64,000 nt of DNA from Trileptium ribeirensis (lineage: Eukaryota; Nematoda; Enoplea; Enoplida; Thoracostomopsidae). The stretch lies in contig JASANE010011648.1 in assembly GCA_030248225.1 (NCBI GenBank), forward strand, positions 1 to 64,000, given 5' to 3'. The position numbers were made by a program, and so were the translations under genes. The notes under the pieces are model-generated. The model made no database searches, was not told the DNA's origin, and was given only the letters and a program-made list of their open reading frames with translations. Of this stretch, positions 48,830 through 60,846 are shown piece after piece. Within the stretch, counting starts at the first letter, position 1; each line of letters starts with the position of its first letter.

Positions 48830-49420
48830 GTTGGGCGGAGCGACGCCCGCCGGGCATCGTTGAACTCGCCTTAGGAAGGCGATTCAAATGAGTGGCGATT
48901 TCCCTGCCTTAACGGCAGCGGTTAGAGGGGCACTAAAATCGTTGCGGATAGAGAGAGTGTCAATAGCGGTAGGGGCGCTTTCGTCGGCCGTCCCGGGTTA
49001 ACGGGGCAACGGACGGAGACCCGCCGGGTATCTATGGGGATGTCTCGACGTGGTGAACACAATGAGGGGCGATTTGCCTACTTTCGAGTTAGGAATAAAT
49101 TTTCGGTTGGTTCGTACCCACTAGCAGTCAATATGCCAAATTGGGGGCACTTTGACGGGTCATAGCGAGCTAGCGCAGAGTCGGGTGGAGACCCGCCGAA
49201 TATCGTTGTACTCGCCAGGAGCAGGCGAGTAGAATGAGGGGTCGCATGAGCCTATTTATGGTCAAGGGTCAAATACGGAGTTGGTACGAACGGACGGAAT
49301 TTTACGTTAAATTTTCGTTGTACATTGTGAAACAGCCAAATAAGTTAGATAGCAGCGGGATGCCAGGTCGGGTCGCGACCCGTCTGGTCTCGTTAGATGT
49401 CTAAATGGGTAGGCTACTTG
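48830..49420 (+). repeat. Tandem repeat of about 178 bp, four diverged copies
   Basis: Each copy carries a core like GACCCGCCGGGTATC followed by a GTTGAACTCGCC-like segment and AATGAGGGGCGATTTGCCT. The core is seen at about 48842, 49020, 49193 and 49377, giving steps of roughly 173-184 bases. The outer parts diverge strongly. Confidence 0.6.
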
Positions 49421-51150
49421 GAAACGCGCGTACTTTCAATCACTGATCCGATGATTACCAGAAAAACCAGTTGTTAGTATGGCGGTCAGGCAATTTTGGG
49501 CGCCCAAGGATGCTATAAAAGAAAGGTTTTGATACGGTGGGGCGGAAAAGTAGACGTACCGCGACACGGAAATCAGGCAGTACACACATCTATGTATACA
49601 CATAACTATATATCCATATATGCCTATATCAGGTCCACTCGGAACCATGGTCACCAGCCAAACCTAGCGTAAGTATTGGCTGTTAATTGAATGTTCACCT
49701 GTTTGTCCCTAGAATATCTCAGGAAATCCACCAGCGATTTGCGATGTTGCGAGCTCGTTCGAGAGCCCTGAGAATTCTCTACCGAAAAGTACTCGGGAAA
49801 TCTTCGGTAAATCTGAACCGTTGGACGGTTACGGGCCGATAAACAGGCCCGCGGTCCGTTATTTCCGAATAATCGGAAACTACCGTAACCCACTTGTTTC
49901 AGCTTATTTTTGTGACCATTAGGCTATAGTTTGTTCGAACCAGGTAAAACTGATAGTCTCGATTTTGATTACTTCCCAATCCCTTAAATTATCAAAGGCC
50001 TCCTATTCCCGGACGGTCTAAATTTTGAAATTTCAATAGGGAAACAGTGGTTGTTGGTCGAGTTCCGTTCGGGTTTTCTGTTCAATCTGGTCAAAGATTC
50101 TCGTACCCTCCTTATCCTCCTAAACTTTACCAGCTAACCTATCAAAATTCCTCTGGGCTCGCATGAGCCTGTCCAATTATGTAATTATAAGCGAAATCAT
50201 GCAGTGGCAAATTATATCAACGGCAAAACATGACGATGACAAAAATCATATGCATAGTAAGAACATCAATAACAATGAACAAAGTGATTACCCATGGCCA
50301 TGGCACCATGCAACCCATGAAAGTTCTGTTCCCATAAACTGTGTCTGGTGCGATTCGAGGCCCATTTGACCAGTTTCAGCGTCGAAATCACGTAAGAGAC
50401 ACGTAACGGGCCGGAACGGGCCTGTTACATTCGTATTGCTATAAGACTTTACTACATGCGAATATGAGCTAATTTCTTCAGCCATTAAACAATTTATGAG
50501 AATCTGTTGTTTTTAGACGTTGTTAGACATATAAAAAATTATTGTTTTGACACTGTAGCTATTATTATATACCACTGGAAGGCGACTTCAGGCACGTGTA
50601 GCGTTTTTTACAGACTGCATAACGTCGATGTAATTTCAGACCAGCAACCATTGTTACACCTCTGATTCTCGAATTCATACAATTGCTATTCCTAAACTTT
50701 ACATACATTGTACTTTATTGCTCACTTTGTGTATATCTTGTCTACAAGGAAGGAATATACATTTTTTATATTAGTGTGGTATCGTGACAGCGAAATAAGG
50801 ATACGTGTGTACGTTGTGTAATAGGATAATCCGCAAATCTTCCATACAGTGAAGTTTTCTAATACATCTTATACTTCCTGATGTGATACTTTGTTGTAGG
50901 ACCAACGAATTTTGCTTACTACTTCTGATAGTATTCCAAATTTACCAAAAAACAATAGTTCTTACCGATTTAAACACTAAAATTGCACCTAAACGATTTC
51001 AAATTACCGCCATCGGTAATTGCCTGAAATAATAAAGGAAAATAAATCGCATACAGAGAGTATTTAATGAATATTTTGTTGCACTAAAATTTATATGGCG
51101 TAAAATCAGTGTGTGCATAGCTTATCTCCCTGTAATGAATTACAGTTGAT
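49421..51150. other. Intergenic DNA beyond the 3-prime end of the LTR element
   Basis: This is where the integrase and the distal LTR of the minus-strand element should lie, but I find neither an HHCC or DDE motif nor a copy of the sequence at 56523. The element therefore seems truncated near 51157. A TATAAAA box lies at 49514-49520 without an evident gene. Confidence 0.5.
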
Positions 51151-51156
51151 ATAAGT

Positions 51157-51640
51157 TCAACATAATTTCTTACCTATAATATTATAGAAAAATCTGTATG
51201 ACAAGAGTAATGACCATCTCAGGAGCCTGCCGTTTGTCTCTGAGAAATTCATTAACCATTTTAAGGCGGAGTGGTCTGTCACCACTTTAAACTTTCTGCC
51301 GAGCAAATAGTGTCGAAAATACTTGACAGCCCAGATTACTACCAAGCCTTCTTTTTCAGTAACCGCATAATTTTTTTCAGCAGGAGTGAGTGTCCTAGAA
51401 GCATAGGCTACGACATGTTCCAATCCATCGTAATCTTGAGATAATACTACCCCAAGACCTTCGTTACAGGCATCTGTTATTAGAATAAATTCTTTTTCAA
51501 AATTGGGCCCTTTTAAAATCGGGTCTTTGATAAGTTCACCTTTTAAATCGTCGAAAGAATATTGACACTCAGGGGTCCAAATAAAAACAATACTCTTCTT
51601 GAAAAGGTTGTTTAATGCAGACGCCCTAGACGCGAAATTT
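51157..51640 (-). pseudogene. RNase H domain of the LTR element, truncated at its C-terminus
   Basis: The Ty3/gypsy RNase H core is well preserved: ITDACNEGLGVVLSQ-type start at about 51490, VAYASRTLTPAEKNYAVTEK in 51415-51355, then WAVKYFRHYLLGRKF and VTDHSALKWLM. The frame ends at GKKLC near 51157, where relatives continue through an ADALSR-like motif into integrase. Sequence further on shows neither. This marks the truncated end of the element. Confidence 0.9.
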
Positions 51641-52410
51641 TTAATAAATTTTCGTTAGTACGACGCAAGTCCTAGGAAGCCTCTTACTTGTTTCACAGTT
51701 TTTGGCACAGGGTATTCTTAAACAGCTTTAATCTTATCCGGATCAGGTTCTATTCCATATCTAGACACAACGTGTCCCAAAAACTTTACTTTATTACGAC
51801 CGAAACCACATTTTTTTTGGTTTAAGTTTCATATTGCCTTCATGTAGTCTTCCAAACACGTCCGATAAGTCCTGAATATGTTGGTCAAAAGTTGGGGAAA
51901 ATATTAATATATCGTTGATATAGGATATCACTTTACCTTCCAGTCCAGACAGTAAAATTTTATAGCTCGCATAAAAGAACTAGGCGCACATTTCAGTCCA
52001 ATTGGCGTTACGTTACACTCAAACAACCCACTATCGGTAATAAAAGCAGTCTTTTGCTTATCGTTTTCTTCTAACTCCATTTGCCAGTATCCGCTAGTCA
52101 GGTCCAAACTGGGGAAATACTTAGCGCCGCCGAGTCTGCCTAGACAATCCTCGATTCACGGAATGGAAAACACATCAGATTTAGTAACGGCATTTCATTT
52201 CTTATAGTCAACACAGAATCTATTTGAACCGTCCTTTTTACGAATTATAACAACAGGAAAAATCCAAGGGGACGTCGAGTGTCTAATTATGTTGTATTTT
52301 TTCATGTTCTCCAGTTGCAATTTTAGCCTTTGCCGCCTGTTGGATCCTATAGGGTGTCTGATATATAGGCTGGGTGTCCCCACAATTAATAGAATGTTTA
52401 ACAAATTTTA
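51640..52410 (-). pseudogene. Ty3/gypsy-type reverse transcriptase, broken
   Basis: The start is clear in 52404-52195 (IIRHSTSPWIFPVVIIRKKD, then FCVDYKK). Downstream frames give the region of the family's SxLDLxxGYxQ block, then YINDILIFS at about 51925-51900, where YxDD is expected; the first catalytic Asp is Asn here. Later frames give the connection region with GFLG-x-x-x-YYR-like sequence. Several frameshifts interrupt it, so it is inactive. Confidence 0.88.
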
Positions 52411-52654
52411 GTCTACCCAAATTATAATCGGAAAAAAGGGAATACGTCACTCCAAGAATTTAAAAATTGGGACATTTCCTCTTTTTAATTCCCGGTTAAA
52501 TCAGAATCCTCTAAGGATAAATTGGGGATTATGATACTATCTTCGACATTTGATTTTGGTGTCACAGTGCATAAGCTAGGGTTATGTTCAGGAATATTTT
52601 GGAAATTTAATATTTGCTACACGCTTTCCTTCACTGGATTTGGATTTCCACATT

Positions 52655-53140
52655 TTAATCCTTTGTCCCCCAAAATGCACTACCCCTTGCTACATTCAAG
52701 ACATAGCTGTATTTAATCATAAAGTCGATTCCAAGTATTATGTAGTAGGGGATCTCCTTGTTCAAAAATACAGATTGAACATAGCCTTGAAATCCGATTT
52801 GTATTTCTATGTCCAGAGCGCCGAGAAGTTCCAAGCTCTGGCCACTCACCGTGTTCGTCACTTCATTACCAGTACCTGACATCCATGTATAGTTAAAATT
52901 CTCTAAACGTGATGATGTCTGAAACTTTAGTAAATGTTATGTCACACCCCGTATCACAAAGTATTTTTACTGGGACTCTTCCAAAAAGTTTTCCCAAAAT
53001 TAGAGGAATTCGGTTCAAATCTGCGTTCGTGAGGACGCTCTTGCCAGTGTGAACGAAGAAATAACCTGAGCTGGATTCACTAATCACATTACTGGAAAAA
53101 TAGAAATTGGGGCTCTTGAATTTTGGGCTACGTAGGCTAC
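52655..53140 (-). pseudogene. Retroviral-type aspartic protease of the LTR element
   Basis: The active-site motif CDTGCDIT lies at about 52960-52935 in the frame 53237-52893, preceded by a hydrophobic strand (VPVKIL). The second half, with YYIILGIDFM (about 52735), is in the frame 52882-52655, so one frame break separates them. The layout (DTG, then a hydrophobic strand and ILG-x-D-F-M) is typical for LTR retrotransposon proteases, which cut the polyprotein as a dimer. Confidence 0.8.
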
Positions 53141-53144
53141 ACCT

Positions 53145-53610
53145 TATAATCATTAAGATCTTTGCTTGCCAATACCTCCCAGGGTGCTTTTTAATATTCC
53201 ACATATGTAAATATGGGTTGTTAACCCGCATCCCCATATCATATTGAGACTATCTTCAGCAAGATATTCGTGACCAGTATCTAATAAGAATTTTCGTAAC
53301 ATAAAATTGCTCTGAAATTCTACCACATTAGCATGAAACATAGTTTTGAAAGCAACACGGGACGTGATACACGCCTCCCTATTCTTATGAACTGTTTCCG
53401 AACGTTTTACGATACTGTTTTGTCTTTTAGGATCCTCCCCAAACACACCCGTGCAGCAGCATCAAAATCTTGGACATAACAACATTGACAACATAAGTAA
53501 TACTGCTCAGTACAATTAAATGACTTACCATCGATATCCAATCGTGTTAAGAAATGATTAGATAACATTGTGGCCACCAAAAAATGCCAAAACTCCACCT
53601 GACTTTGCCA
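53145..53610 (-). pseudogene. NADAR (YbiA-like) domain, frameshifted, fused to protease
   Basis: The conserved order of the NADAR family is visible across three frames. FFGGHN then LSNHF and LDIDGKSFNCTEQYY lie at about 53590-53505, with the family Glu in EQYY. EDPKRQ and a block MLRKFLLDTGHEYLAEDS follow at about 53435-53255. MIWGCGL precedes a frame change at about 53215, and the tail GRYWQAKILMIIR ends near 53145. NADAR proteins act on ADP-ribose derivatives: bacterial and plant members are N-glycosidases, and some bacterial ones remove ADP-ribose from guanine in DNA. The tail lies in the same open frame (53237-52893) as the downstream protease, so this is not merely a neighbouring gene. 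Frame changes at about 53565, 53440 and 53215 make the copy dead. Confidence 0.8.
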
Positions 53611-53899
53611 GAAATAGTTTTTTGGAAGAGCTATCTGAAACATGTGTATGAGGTTTCCACATATACACATTAGATATATTCTGACATACATCACTCAGGC
53701 AGATCTCTCCCGAAAAATATCTTGCATTGATACAATTACTGGGTTCGATTCCTACTTCATTTCTTACTTTTATTAGAGGATCCGGCTGTGTCGCGTCCAC
53801 CCCGCGCACCTGAGTCCGCATGGGCTTGCTGAGGTCCTTTTCTTTAGCGACCAACTCCGAAGCCTGAAGAATGGGTGCTCTTGTTTTCGCTGCCGGCAT

Positions 53900-55445
53900 A
53901 TGATACCATTCGTGAGCACATTCTAAACAAAACCCAGTCTGTAGTATTCCAATATCCTCGTCCAGCTACGCATAATACCACGATACCCGGAGAGTATCAT
54001 GATAGGCAGTGATAACTCGCCACCTTCGGTTTTGCTGCGAGACCCCAACCTCATCCCCCGACAGCATTTCCGACAGCTTTACCCTTCGTGCTTGTGCATT
54101 TTCGGCATTATCGAATTGCCCCTGTAAGTGAGCTACAAGCATTTCGCTCACCCCGAAACGTAGGCCCACGATCATTTCCACAACGTAGTAATCACCTATG
54201 TTTGACTCAACGAAATTCAACATGACCTCTTGATAGACAATACGTTGTAGGAAACTAAAGCAGTAAGGCCCATCCGTTGTCCGTGGGGAAGCATTACATT
54301 GCTGAGCTATACACGAATACATTGTGGTGGCGTATTGACTAATACCGGATGCCGGGGCATTTCAAAATTTTATTGAGGTTACACAGATTTCCGCGATCTA
54401 CGTCCACTACCACGTATTATATTGCCGACGAGCCGGAATTGTTTTGACCTCGCCCCTTAGAGCCTGACCAGCGATGACAACAATTGCACGATTCTTCACC
54501 CAGACTTGGCTTTCCTCAAGAGTGAGGAGCTCATCCACTTGTGGGAGACAAGCATTTATTAGGTCCATATAGCATCTTTCTAGAACCAGTGAGACCCAAA
54601 CCGTCTTCGGGTCCTCCGCGGCTTCCACCACGGCTCGGAGTTTGGTACCAGGGACTATCCGCATACGGTCTGGGTAGGATCGTCGAGAAGCCCAACATGG
54701 CCCTGGGGGCGCTCCATATCGCGCCGGGCAACAATCTAGATCATTGCAAGAGAGTATTGCTAAGGAGTTGGTTTCATTCATTTTTCTATAACAAAAATAA
54801 AACATTGTTGGGGAAAGATACTGTAAGGTTAAGGATTTTAGCGGGCAGTAAGTAAGTTTCGTTATGCAAATTGAGCATTCTATGGTCTAATCAGTAAAAT
54901 TACGTTGACTACCAAATACAATTTCGAACTTATTCTTATAACAATCTGACTGCTTCATCTCATCCTGAAAATTGGGTTTAAATAAAGTTACCTCAGTCGA
55001 TGCCACAACACTAGCTCCTGCTCTTGAAGTCCTATCCAAATGATTAATACGGGCAGAGGGACGTTTATAATCAAAATACGTCACAGCTACGGTTACCAAG
55101 TCCTCTGGTACGCAGCCTGGGAAATAGCACATCATGGCTGAGTGTGCATTTTTGTAAAGTGTCTCACCGTCCATTATTCTATTTGCTAACCTTTCATGCT
55201 GTTCACGAAGTCGGGTTGCTTCGGCTTTCCATTCGTTCCCTCGCTCCATATCCATTGCTTCGATATTCGGCGCACATCATTACATCAGGGTTGACTACCC
55301 CCAATGCCCAGACATTGATTCGACTGTGGGGAAGCATTTTGCCATCTGGTAGGTTCCGATCTCTGTTGATTATTACCTTGAAAATTATTCGGACGCCAAA
55401 AGGGCTGGGGAGCCGATTTGGCGGCCATCTATTTAAATTTGGCAT
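53900..55445 (-). pseudogene. Unidentified segment between gag and NADAR
   Basis: Three sizeable frames lie here. The first, 55255-54887, has a helical start rich in Glu and Arg (EWKAEATRLREQHERLANR). The second is 54805-54407. The third is 54322-53966, which continues in the same frame past a single TAG at 53966-53968 into 53899-53558. Just after that stop the frame reads GFCLECAHEWYHMP, a small Cys/His cluster. I do not recognise a known domain; a Tudor-like reading of 54650-54430 (LRAVVEAAEDPKTVWVSLV) is speculative. Its position and frame continuity with the NADAR region suggest it was part of the element's long polyprotein. Confidence 0.5.
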
Positions 55446-55457
55446 ATATCTATTTTG

Positions 55458-56240
55458 TCAAAAGTTTTGACGCTGTTGCTGGCAATTGAATTTTATATGA
55501 CCTGACCTTCTACAAAAATTACAGATTTTTCGACCGTCATTTGTCATCCGATTTCGATTTTGATCAAAATTATTGCGAAAACTGTTATAGTTATTGTCCT
55601 TAAGACTTACTACAGCTTGGAGCAATTCCCTATTTACCCTTAGCATCTCATCCATTTTTCTCTGCAAAGCATTAGGAGATTCCATTTTCTTAGCATCCAT
55701 AAACATAGCTTCCATGCTGGAGTTACTTAAATGGGAAAGCTGGTCCATCCTGTCATAGCACTCTTGTTCGCATACCCTCGAAATGGCTGCCTGCATGGAA
55801 GTAGGATTAGACTTCATGACAAAGCTCGTGATAGAGCCCTAGAGCCCATTCAGAAAGTTGTCCATTGTGAGTCGATCTCTATTCTACTGTCCCCCTCAGT
55901 CGTTGGATAAGCCTTCCTCACTAAGCGATCTACATCTCGTGCATAAATTTCAACGGGTTCATTTGCACCCTGACTCCTAGTTTGCAGTTGAATACTGTAT
56001 TTATTAGCGGTTTCCTTAGTTACTATATAATATTTGAGTGACTTTCGCACCATACTATAGTATTTTTGCACCCCGAGTGAAAGTGATTTCCACTTACTCT
56101 CACTTACTTGCTTCGTCCCGCAGATAAGCTGGTAATAATCGTGCCATTTCTGTGTGGTCCCACTCGTTTGCCAATGCGATCCTCTCAAAGGTGCTTAGCC
56201 ATTTTTCAAAATCGTCCCGAAAATTTCCGGCGTAGAGGAG
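55458..56240 (-). pseudogene. Gag of the LTR element, frameshifted
   Basis: A capsid-like N-terminal block beginning DDFEKWLSTFERIALANEW (about 56220-56160) is of the type seen in Ty3/gypsy Gag. It is followed in another frame by a block with QTRSQGANEPVEIYARDVD (to 55850). A third frame (55817-55458) encodes a possible coiled-coil stretch and ends with the zinc knuckle CNFCRRSGHIKFNC (C-x2-C-x4-H-x4-C). At least two frameshifts or stops separate the pieces. Gag forms the particle and binds RNA through the knuckle; this copy cannot be functional. Confidence 0.85.
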
Positions 56241-56500
56241 TATATTTTTTATCTCAATTGACCGATAACTATACTGACTTGGGATAAGACGGTGATTTGA
56301 CTGCCAGCCCCAGAGGTTGCAGCTACAGGTTGAGAACCCCTGGGAGTAGCCACCGTTGAATTTTGTATCGCTTCCAGAGCTAACTTATTTATCTTAGATT
56401 TCGAGTCACGTGGAGCACCTGTAAACGGCGATAAGCTTTTTTAGTGTAAGCCTCAGAATCCAGATTATATTTCCTAGATCTTGGTGCTTAACGTTTCTTC

Positions 56501-56520
56501 GCTCCAGGCTTGTGGCACCA
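56501..56520 (-). promoter_or_regulatory. Candidate primer-binding site next to the 5-prime LTR edge
   Basis: On the minus strand TGGTGCCACAAGCC begins two bases after GGGCTACA, a plausible LTR end (CA). TGG at the start matches the CCA end of a tRNA, as in most LTR elements. The plus-strand sequence TGTAGCCCACGTGAG from 56523 would then be the inner edge of the LTR. Its outer edge was not found. Confidence 0.45.
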
Positions 56521-56522
56521 AA

Positions 56523-57340
56523 TGTAGCCCACGTGAGTCCTGACTTAAATTGAAATGCAGTTTGACAAGGTCAAAGAACAACCTTAATTTCTATGCTTAA
56601 TTTTATTTGTGAGTGCTTGTTCCACATTAGTTTCACCCGATATTTTCCTATGCCGAAGATAACACATATATAACATACACAAAACAAGATATACTTATGT
56701 TATTAATGCACGATAAACCACGGGATACACCAATACGCCGATTGAAATAGCTCGTAATTAAGCGAGAAGCTTGCACCACCGATCGCAGAAAATGAATTGC
56801 CGAAGCTTAGCGCGCGTGAACTTAAATAAACTTTTATCCCGGACCAGAAACCTAGAAAATTCTTTAACTCGTGGTTTGCACAGTTAAGACCGAGAAATTC
56901 ATATAATTTTGGAATTACCTCTCAAACTAAAATTTTAATTTTTGCGTTAGAAAATATGTTTTTACGAAATTCGTGGAATCCCTAACTCATAACAAAATTT
57001 CAGAAAACCCAGTAGAAACACACTTACATATCCGCTAATGTAAGTGTAATGGTTAAGGCACCCAGGGCTTACACTCAAATCTGATAGATAATCAAAACTA
57101 TAGCCGTGGCACGCAAATTGTAAAATTCTTAATTGTTTTAAACTCTCTTAATCGTAATAATTCCACGAATCAATAACATTTTTATTACTAGAAATGGCCG
57201 AGGGATGAGGCACGTAACTTCTAAACGGGTGGGTCAATTGAAGCCAAATTTGGTATGGATAACCTTCAGCGTGACTTATGACATTTGGCGTCAAAACCCC
57301 CTTAAGTCCAAACCATCCCCCTGTCCATTTTGCCAGATTA
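56523..57340 (-). repeat. Presumed LTR region, outer boundary unknown
   Basis: This sequence lies immediately outside the candidate primer-binding site, so it should begin with the 5-prime LTR. I found no second copy in the window to define the length, and no clear TATA box. The assignment depends on the primer-binding site call. Confidence 0.3.
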
Positions 57341-57629
57341 TGTTTAGAATCTATAAGCCATGAATTTAGTGTGTTGGGTATTTTGAAATGATAAACACCG
57401 TAATCTTGCTAGTCTTACGCACACGTAGACGTATTTCACCCAACGTTCGATAAATAAACGAACCAAATGCATACACAGAGGTGCCAAAGTAAACAACCAG
57501 CAACTCAAGCATAATACACATAACGAACACATACATAACACATATAGATGACGCAACAGAGCTGGGTTTACCACGATATATTTCTCACAATTATTTTATT
57601 ATTTGCGGAGGTTTTCAATCGCTAAGAGG

Positions 57630-58930
57630 TATACGTGTTACATTTCTTTACTTTCAACTTTTTCAAAATTTTCATTGTTCTCTATTCAATTATATTTTAC
57701 AAAACCTATCCTTTTTCCACAATCTTTCCGAAATACCGTTCCTTATCTCAAAACATAGTATTTTTTGCTGCGTTTTTCATGTCTCGTTTCCGGCCGTTAC
57801 TATTTTCCATATTTCCATTTTCTTTTTGCCCTTTCAAATCATTTTCTTTGAGAACGCCATTACACTTATTATTCCATTAGAATCTTATAAAAATTCCTTG
57901 TTTCATTAACATCATCTTGAGTTTCCCACTCCTAACAATCTTCTTCCTTTGTCTTTCATATATAGCCCTTTTCCTATTAGTTTCCCGAATATTTTTACCT
58001 TTAAAACATATTCCTTCCAAAATTCTCCAGCACTATTCATCCCAAATATTCTTTTCCTTATTATCTTGTTCCAAAAATTCCATCTTACCAACAATTCCTT
58101 CCTTCCCTTACCCCGATACCCACTGTTTTTAACTTCTCCTTTTTCGTTAAGCTTACAAAGTTCCCCATGTCCGTTTTTGCAGAATATAACATTCCCGCAC
58201 CATACCGTAAATCCAGTCCTTTTCTTTTGCACCCATCAGCTATAAAACGTCATTTTATCCTACCCCCTCTTTTCCCTATCTTCCCACCACTACCTTCACT
58301 ACCTTCCAATTTTTCCAACCATACCCGAAATTTTCCCAACATCCCAAATTTATTTAAATGCACACTTCTTACTCCTTCCTTACATTTACCCCATTCTACT
58401 GTTCTATGAGTGGTTATCGAGCGCTAAGTTTCTCGCGAGTCTATGGTCAGCCATACCGTCACAAAACTCGTAGTTTGACTTGCCAAAATATTTCTATAAT
58501 TTGTATGTTTTTCTTTGCTGACGTTGTATAAGGAGCGGGCCGGCCCGTTCGGGGGTAGTAAATCCCATTCATATTGGTAGCGCCCTAGAGTGGTTAGCCG
58601 TATCAGTGGTCCTTCACCCATATATAACAGCCAAACACCATAAATTATAATAAATTTTGTGAAAAAATATTATTATAGTGGTGTAAGCTACGTTACAAAT
58701 AATTTTGGTGATGCCTTAATGCAGCGGCACGAACTATATGGCGTTGCGTTTTTTATTGTTACGTGGAACACGTTATGTTATTTCTTACTTGAATTATATT
58801 TTTGTCTCTAACATTTCTATAGGTTAAAATTCCCTCACCACCCTACTCATTTGCCTCAAAATTTCAACTCCCCTAAAATTTCCAATAACAGCATACAAAT
58901 TTTTTCAACTCAACCACAATAACAATTAAA
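57630..58930 (+). repeat. Third, diverged relative of the G-poor array unit
   Basis: 57640-58400 is C- and T-rich with few G (58261-58320 has none), and 58831-58930 is again almost G-free. Between them a G-richer part contains ATGGCGTTGCGTTTTTTA at about 58737, matching ACGGCGTTGCGT (37291) and TTGGCGTTGTGT (41463) in the tandem array. Overall similarity is low, so the relation is inferred from composition, order and that short word. Confidence 0.45.
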
Positions 58931-60840
58931 CGTTACTTCAGTAGTAGTTTGACGAGTTGGATTACGATCATGTGTAGTCAGAGCCGATGTAGTTGCTAGA
59001 GCAGTCAAAGGTACGCCGGCTTACTGCGAATTTGACAGTTATCGATTAGCCAGTAAAACATGCTTAAGGGTATTATGGCCAAGCAGAGTGAGGCCGGACG
59101 GCGACCTAGGTTAAAGTTGATTGATTTATTTGGTCAGCAGGAAAATATTTGGTCATAGGTGTCAACGAGGAGAATATTATCGAAGGTAATGGTGGCTCCC
59201 CATTTTAGAAACATCGACCGGTCAAAACTGAGAACACTTCGTTCTTGCTAAGGACAGCCACTATACCTTCAGTTTTCTCTGTTTACTTATTATGAGTTAG
59301 GGTAAATTTTATAGGATTAAGGACCGAAGTCGTGCTTCGACCGACCAAAAATTTCTAAATAGGGCGAAAACGCATGTGTATTATCGTAGTCGAGATTAAG
59401 TTTTCGAAACAACCAGATGTTTAAGCTGTGGGTAAAATATCAAACTGACTATATTTGACTTTGGTGTTGTCCCATGGCTGCACATCATTTGTTGTATCTC
59501 GTCTTGAATTTCATCATTCCAACTCAAATTTTAGGAAAAGGGTTTGGATGAATCCACCATGCTCGTGTGTGCGTTTAAGAATTGTTTTAACAGATTTAAG
59601 ATCGTGGACCTCTTTCAAGACCTGCTGCTCATTATGAATAGTTCACTCGTCAAGTGTGTAGGGAAAATCTCAAAGAAAGAATAGTCAATAACGTAAATTG
59701 ATAGAAGTAGGAATGGTGCTATTCTCGTTGCGTTAGACCCCCTCCCAACGCGTCTAGAACTTTTCACATAATTCTGCAGTGGTCCACTAACGCATAGTCG
59801 CTGACAGCATAGCACACTTCTAATTCCTTTGGCACTTGTGATGAACATAATTAATTTTGCCGACATGCGTGCTCAGCCTGCCTACAGGAAGCTAACGGAA
59901 TATTTGCCGAATATACTGCAGTTGTGTGACATTAACCTATTCTCCCTTAAGTGTCTGATAAGTATTCTAAATCGGGAGTGCTCCAACCATTTGCAATGTG
60001 TTAGTTACATAGCCGTTCCGCAATGTAGCCGAAATTACTAGGGAATCATAGCTCATACAGTATTGGTTGAGTATTATGTTGTAAGGGAATAGAATCTTCG
60101 AGTCAATTAGATGTTAAAATCAGGACGATATCGTCAGCCAGCTTAAATCTTAGCGAATATTATAAGTCAATAAGCCTTCGTAGGCTGCTTCAAATGTTGA
60201 TATGTTGCCCTATGGAATATAGTTATCTCCATACATACTATTCTTGCTCCGCTTGTCATCTGCTAGAATTGCCTTTGCCCAAATTTAGAATACACACTGT
60301 CCGTCTAAAATCCCTGCATCACAGCGAACGTTAATCTTTATTCTTTCTATTAGCGAAGTCCTCGAATTATGTTTCCCAAACGTTTGCACGAACTGTAGAA
60401 CAAGCCAATTTGGCAATTCGGGTGAGCTTATTTCCCGAGTAAAATACTCGATTTTGACATCGCGAACTTGACCTCTTGGAGAATTTTATCGTTACCCCAA
60501 TCATAACTGATACTCAATATTGTTGCTTTTTTCGCTCATACATCCTGGTCACCGTGAATCGAATCGTTAACAGGTTGTACAATTTTGTGACAATAATACT
60601 GTTCTCGGTTTATTTCTGGTAAGGTACCGTGTCTAACGCCCTTATTGCTGGCACAAATTTACAAATTCAAAAGATAACTATTTCTCGGTGTTTAGCGTTC
60701 GTTTCTGGCAGTCTCGTTTTCCCCTGACATTAATTAAATGAAAATGAAAACTCGAGAGGTAGGTCCATGGAAAACTATACTGCTCATGAAAAGTTGTAAA
60801 CACCACTAGCTATAGAATTTATTAAACAGAAAATGACTTT
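58931..60840. other. Intergenic AT-rich DNA
   Basis: No gene or repeat recognised. The open frames 59866-59615 (minus) and 59829-60041 (plus) are short and without motif. Confidence 0.5.
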
Positions 60841-60846
60841 AACTGA

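Larger units (their letters stand above)
51157..56522 (-). mobile_element. Broken Ty3/gypsy-like LTR retrotransposon carrying a NADAR domain
   Basis: Read on the minus strand the order is: LTR edge, primer-binding site, gag with CCHC knuckle, an unidentified segment of about 1.5 kb, NADAR domain, aspartic protease, reverse transcriptase and RNase H, then an abrupt end. The RT/RNase H blocks are of Ty3/gypsy type. There are several frameshifts and in-frame stops in every region, and no integrase or second LTR, so it is a dead, 3-prime-truncated copy. The individual parts are listed separately. Confidence 0.9.

Noticed and set aside
48267..48887. 206-codon minus-strand open frame with poly-Val and poly-Cys
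   Set aside because: It is the translation of an AAC microsatellite and GA-rich sequence; no domain, and the opposite strand is open for the same reason.
54407..54805. Tudor-like reading of a frame in the LTR element
   Set aside because: Similarity is limited to one strand-like block; the DYGN-type core of Tudor domains is not visible.
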